Assembly: GCA_002307715.1 (NCBI GenBank)
Contig: DBUA01000017.1
Span: 1 to 15,716, forward strand
DNA: 15,716 bases
Reading direction: 5' to 3'
Origin: Candidatus Moranbacteria bacterium UBA1302
GTDB lineage: Bacteria; Patescibacteriota; Minisyncoccia; Moranbacterales; UBA1568
Below are positions 13,506-15,716 of this stretch, piece by piece (position 1 is the first letter of the stretch; each line of letters begins with the position of its first letter). Under the pieces are notes generated by a model that had not been told where the DNA came from, ran no database searches, and saw only the letters and a program-made list of their open reading frames with translations. The translations under genes were made by a program, and so were the position numbers.

Positions 13506-14616
13506 AATCAGGGCGCGTTTTGACATATTTCATTCCTCCGATATCGCGTACCAAACCTTTGAGTTCAAGCATGGTGAGTGTCGAAGAGAGGGTAGCAGTT
13601 CCTAGTGTAGCTGCTTTGAGCAGCTTGTCAACGTGGATCGGTTCATGTGACAAAAGACGGAATACGGCCGATTCGTCAGGAGAGAGTCCAATTGGCTGTC
13701 CATCAGTTTGAGCGGACGATGAAGGATGCGGTATCGATTCGGTTGGTAATTCTTCGAGGATATCCTGGATGCAGCGCACGATTTTTGCTCCGTTTTTGAT
13801 GAGGACATTGGTGCCGGCGGAGGCTGGAGAAAAGATCGATCCAGGTACGGCGAAAACCTCGCGTCCGTAATCAAGAGCGAGATAGGCAGTGATGAGACTG
13901 CCGCTTTTTTCGGCAGCTTCTATGACGATGGTGCCGAGCGTCATGCCAGCGATGATGCGATTACGCGCCGGAAACATGCCGGGGAAAACAGGCGTGTCTG
14001 GAGCATATTCTGAAATCAAAGCGCCTGATGCTGTGATAGCTCGGCCGAGTTGGACGTGCGATCGCGGAGTGATGTCACGATCACTCACGCCGCTTCCGAG
14101 AACGGCGATAGTGGTTCCCGAGGCTTCTAGCGCTGCGCGATGAGCCATAGCATCGATACCGAAAGCGAGTCCGGAAACGACTCCGAAGCCGGCTCGAACC
14201 AGATCTTCCGAAAGACGATAGGCAGCTTGCGTACCATAGGAAGTATGTTTGCGTGAGCCGACAAGAGCGATGAGCGGAGGCAGCGTATCGAAAGCAGCGT
14301 TGCCGCGTACGTATAAAAGGAATGGGGCATCGGGAATTTCTTTGAGCAACGGTGGGTAGTGCGTATCGTTCCAAGCGATGAGTGAAATGCCTTCTCGTGC
14401 GAATTCTTCGTTGATCCGTTCCGTATTGATGTTGGCTGACCGCCCGGAGATGAGAGAATGTTTGGCATTCTGATCGATATCGGCAAGATAGAGGATATCG
14501 TTTTCGGAGGCATGCCAAACAGCTTCGCCGCTTCCGAAATGCTTGATAAGCGTTTGGAGCGTCTTGTTTCCGATGCCAGGGAGAGCGCTGAGTGCGTGAA
14601 GATAGATGTGATCCAT
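13495..14616 (-). CDS. dprA: DNA-processing protein DprA (Smf)
   Basis: A 373-residue cytoplasmic protein that binds incoming single-stranded DNA during natural transformation and loads RecA. The N-terminal helix-hairpin-helix/SAM-like part has LPGIGNKTLQTLIKHFG (12-28). The Rossmann-fold DNA-binding core has ALVGSRKHTSYG (117-128), SGLAFGIDAMAH (148-159), FPARNRIIAG (215-224) and AAEKSGSLITA (234-244). A C-terminal winged helix at about 310-365 is the DprA-WH domain. I chose the ATG at 14616. The frame is open 26 codons further up, but that added part is unlike the family and has no ribosome site. It is followed by topA, as in many genomes. Conservation of dprA with pilB fits DNA-uptake capacity, which has been proposed for this kind of small-genome bacterium. 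Confidence 0.93.
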   Translation of the reverse strand: MDHIYLHALSALPGIGNKTLQTLIKHFGSGEAVWHASENDILYLADIDQNAKHSLISGRSANINTERINEEFAREGISLIAWNDTHYPPLLKEIPDAPFLLYVRGNAAFDTLPPLIALVGSRKHTSYGTQAAYRLSEDLVRAGFGVVSGLAFGIDAMAHRAALEASGTTIAVLGSGVSDRDITPRSHVQLGRAITASGALISEYAPDTPVFPGMFPARNRIIAGMTLGTIVIEAAEKSGSLITAYLALDYGREVFAVPGSIFSPASAGTNVLIKNGAKIVRCIQDILEELPTESIPHPSSSAQTDGQPIGLSPDESAVFRLLSHEPIHVDKLLKAATLGTATLSSTLTMLELKGLVRDIGGMKYVKTRPDSVT

Positions 14617-14765
14617 GGAGAAGCTTTTTCTTCTATGATATATGAAGTATCTATTGATGCAATACTCTGCATGCCGGAATTTTCCGTACATCAAAAAACC
14701 TGCTTTTCATGAGCGGGGGATTCTGGGGCTGCCTTGATTGCTTTTGGCTGTTCGTATCTTTTTGG

Positions 14766-14804
14766 ATAAAACAATATCCGATACATCAGTATCGGATATT
14801 GTTT
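14766..14804 (-). terminator. Terminator of the tRNA operon, perfect 16-bp stem
   Basis: AAACAATATCCGATAC (14769-14784) and GTATCGGATATTGTTT (14789-14804) pair perfectly with a 4-nt loop. The minus-strand continuation is TTTTATCC. It lies about 10 nt past the tRNA-Asp 3' end. A plus-strand run of five Ts also follows. Confidence 0.85.
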
Positions 14805-14813
14805 CTTTTTGGG

Positions 14814-14887
14814 CGGGAGCGACGGGATTCGAACCCGCGACCTCCACAGTGACAGTGTGGCGCTCTAACCAGCTGAGCTACGCCCCC
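14814..14887 (-). tRNA. tRNA-Asp (anticodon GTC)
   Basis: A complete cloverleaf on the minus strand. Acceptor GGGGGCG/CGCTCCC has one G-U pair, the anticodon loop is CTGTCAC, and the T-arm is GCGGGTTCGAATCCCGT. The discriminator is G, as expected for tRNA-Asp. The next bases read CCC, so CCA is not encoded and must be added. Confidence 0.95.
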
Positions 14888-14904
14888 GGATTGTGTATTG
14901 CCAG

Positions 14905-14978
14905 TACCAGGGGAGAGATTCGAACTCTCGACCCCGGGCTTATGAGTCCCGTGCTCTAACCAACTGAGCTACCCTGGC
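14905..14978 (-). tRNA. tRNA with CAT anticodon, probably elongator tRNA-Met
   Basis: Acceptor GCCAGGG/CCCTGGT has a G1-U72 wobble, D-arm GCTCAGTTGGTTAGAGC, anticodon loop CTCATAA, T-arm GAGAGTTCGAATCTCTC and discriminator A. The anticodon stem CGGGA/GCCCG leaves A31 opposite G39, a mismatch beside the loop. A lysidine-modified tRNA-Ile2 is the alternative, since both read CAT. The 4-69 and 5-68 pairs (A-U and G-C) are not the C-G pairs of E. coli Ile2, so Met is preferred. CCA is not encoded. Confidence 0.85.
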
Positions 14979-14983
14979 CCGCT

Positions 14984-15025
14984 TTTTCGGAGAAAATGAT
15001 CGGGCCTTGGACGGCCATCCGAAAA
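14984..15025. other. Structured spacer between the two CAT tRNAs
   Basis: TTTTCGGA (14984-14991) and TCCGAAAA (15018-15025) form an 8-bp inverted repeat. GGCC...GGCC (15003-15006, 15013-15016) forms an inner stem. No T-run follows on either strand. It could guide processing of the tRNA precursor. The neighbouring spacers (15108-15150 and 15225-15286) show nothing comparable. Confidence 0.4.
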
Positions 15026-15033
15026 GAAGCTTG

Positions 15034-15107
15034 TTGCGGGGGTGGGATTCGAACCCACGACCTTGTGGTTATGAGCCACACGAGCTGCCAGACTGCTCTA
15101 CCCCGCT
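15034..15107 (-). tRNA. Initiator tRNA-fMet (anticodon CAT)
   Basis: The body GCGGGGTAGAGCAGTCTGGC is characteristic of bacterial initiators. The 1-72 position is an A-A mismatch (usually C-A), which formyltransferase and the block on elongator use depend on. The D-stem has the initiator A11-U24 pair. The anticodon stem TGTGG/CCACA has G30-C40 and G31-C39 but U29-A41, so only two of the three conserved G-C pairs are present. The discriminator is A, followed by CAA, so CCA is not encoded. Confidence 0.93.
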
Positions 15108-15150
15108 ATATGGTAATCGCGCTTTCCTCTCGCTTTCAGAAGACAGCTTG

Positions 15151-15224
15151 TGGGTGATCCAAGATTCGAACTTGGGACCTCGACATTATCAGTGTCGCGC
15201 TCTAACCACCTGAGCTAATCACCC
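15151..15224 (-). tRNA. tRNA-Ile (anticodon GAT)
   Basis: Acceptor GGGTGAT/ATCACCC, D-arm GCTCAGGTGGTTAGAGC, anticodon stem-loop CGACA-CTGATAA-TGTCG, T-arm CCAAGTTCGAATCTTGG and discriminator A. CCA is not encoded. It lies next to tRNA-Ala as in many rRNA operon spacers, but no rRNA is present here. Confidence 0.96.
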
Positions 15225-15286
15225 TCCAGCATACTGTTTTGGAACAGCACCTCTTATCCTACCAGAAAGATTGGAAAAATCAAGAG

Positions 15287-15359
15287 TGGACCCTATCGGA
15301 TTCGAACCGATGACCTCCGCATTGCAAATGCGGCGCTCTACCAACTAAGCTAAGGGCCC
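15287..15359 (-). tRNA. tRNA-Ala (anticodon TGC)
   Basis: Acceptor GGGCCCT/AGGGTCC contains the G3-U70 wobble that AlaRS recognises. Anticodon stem-loop CCGCA-TTTGCAA-TGCGG, T-arm ATCGGTTCGAATCCGAT and discriminator A. First tRNA of the minus-strand operon. CCA is not encoded. Confidence 0.96.
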
Positions 15360-15388
15360 GTCTTTCTCCTCTTTCGGATAATGCTAGT

Positions 15389-15417
15389 AGTATACTTGAA
15401 ACAGAGCGGTTTGTCTA
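15389..15417 (-). promoter_or_regulatory. Promoter of the five-tRNA operon
   Basis: On the minus strand TAGACA (15412-15417), 17 bp and TATACT (15389-15394), each 5 of 6 to consensus. The predicted start near 15382 leaves a short leader of about 23 nt before tRNA-Ala. Confidence 0.75.
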
Positions 15418-15451
15418 GGGCGTGGGCATGGAAAGGGACTTCTGAAACTTA

Positions 15452-15460
15452 TGGTATAGT
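15452..15460 (+). promoter_or_regulatory. Extended -10 promoter giving a leaderless message
   Basis: TGG followed by TATAGT (15455-15460). With the last T at -7, +1 falls at 15467, the A of the ATG. No clear -35 box is seen. It shares the TATGGTATA core with the pilB promoter. Confidence 0.5.
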
Positions 15461-15466
15461 GAGGGC

Positions 15467-15716
15467 ATGAATAGGAAAAGAAGGATTGTAAGGATAGCAA
15501 CGGCCGTGATTATCGTAAGCATCGCGGTTTTTTTCGTAATCCGATCGGAAACTGTCGTGGAGCCATCGGTGTCTGAAGAACGGGAACAAAGCCCGCAAGA
15601 AACCGTTATTTCTGAGGTTCCCGTCGCTTCCGCTTCAGAAGAGGTTGCTTCCAAAACAGAAGAGGAACCGCTGCGATCGGTGTCGGCTCTGCCAGTCCCG
15701 TTCACACCGCAGGCTC
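15467..15716 (+). CDS. N-terminal part of a membrane-anchored protein, probable C39-like peptidase (3' end outside window)
   Basis: An open frame from ATG at 15467 to the window edge, 83 complete codons with no stop. The N-terminus is basic (MNRKRRIVR), followed by one hydrophobic segment at about 10-27 (IATAVIIVSIAVFFVI), giving a signal anchor. A Glu/Ser/Val/Pro-rich linker follows (about 28-74), consistent with an extracytoplasmic spacer. The visible end, LPVPFTPQA, resembles the start of Peptidase_C39_2-type domains (VPFTSQAP...), in which the catalytic Cys follows some 20 residues later, outside the window. The peptidase assignment is therefore inference from a very short match. GAGGG lies only 2 nt before the ATG, and the promoter position predicts leaderless translation. 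It diverges from the tRNA operon across about 100 bp. Confidence 0.7.
   Translation, partial: MNRKRRIVRIATAVIIVSIAVFFVIRSETVVEPSVSEEREQSPQETVISEVPVASASEEVASKTEEEPLRSVSALPVPFTPQA

Noticed and set aside
14738..14959. Plus-strand open frame with GATGFEPATSTVTVWRSNQL
   Set aside because: This is the well-known spurious translation of the reverse strand of tRNA genes. It lies across tRNA-Asp and tRNA-Met.
15007..15213. Plus-strand open frame with GWDSNPRPCGYEPHELPDCS
   Set aside because: Same artefact: antisense translation of tRNA-fMet and tRNA-Ile.

Overview
The window is a compact 15.7 kb stretch of bacterial chromosome at roughly 50% GC. It carries mostly single-copy housekeeping genes. The gene mix (phosphomannomutase, YchF, solo GroEL, PilB, a Rel lacking ACT, DprA-TopA, an N-terminally anchored protein that seems to lead into a C39-like peptidase domain), the short intergenic gaps and the near absence of Shine-Dalgarno sequences before housekeeping genes suggest a Patescibacteria/CPR genome, probably Parcubacteria-like. 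This placement is inference from protein style and is not proven.

Layout. Positions 1-800 (+): the 3' end of trpS (KMSKS half) followed by a single-domain rhodanese and a terminator. Positions 801-1211: a gene-poor gap with two terminators. Positions 1212-2561 (-): a phosphomannomutase/phosphoglucomutase. Positions 2626-4217 (+): a transcription unit with its own promoter and terminator, coding for two unrecognised secreted proteins separated by an unusually structured intergenic region. Base composition and Shine-Dalgarno use set this unit apart from its neighbours. Positions 4225-4777 (+): a 149-aa orphan gene with near-consensus promoter and terminator. Positions 4776-7713 (+): ychF, then groEL under a CIRCE-overlapped promoter and without groES. 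Positions 7738-9675 (+): pilB, whose intrinsic terminator lies inside the convergent gene. Positions 9572-11138 (-): rel (ppGpp synthetase/hydrolase). Positions 11228-14616 (-): dprA followed by topA, with a striking 38-bp triple TTACGTAA palindrome at their junction. Positions 14766-15417 (-): a five-tRNA operon, transcribed Ala-Ile-fMet-Met-Asp, with promoter and terminator. Positions 15452-15716 (+): the start of a membrane-anchored protein, apparently made from a leaderless mRNA.

Functional themes are translation and its quality control (trpS, tRNAs, ychF), the stringent response (rel), protein folding under HrcA/CIRCE control (groEL), DNA topology and uptake (topA, dprA, and pilB for type IV pili), and sugar-nucleotide or envelope metabolism (phosphomannomutase). 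The parts most likely to be undescribed are the secreted two-gene cassette with its hairpin-rich spacer, the triple TTACGTAA element, the orphan at 4285, and non-standard features in two CAT-anticodon tRNAs. No CRISPR array, transposase, integrase or rRNA was seen.
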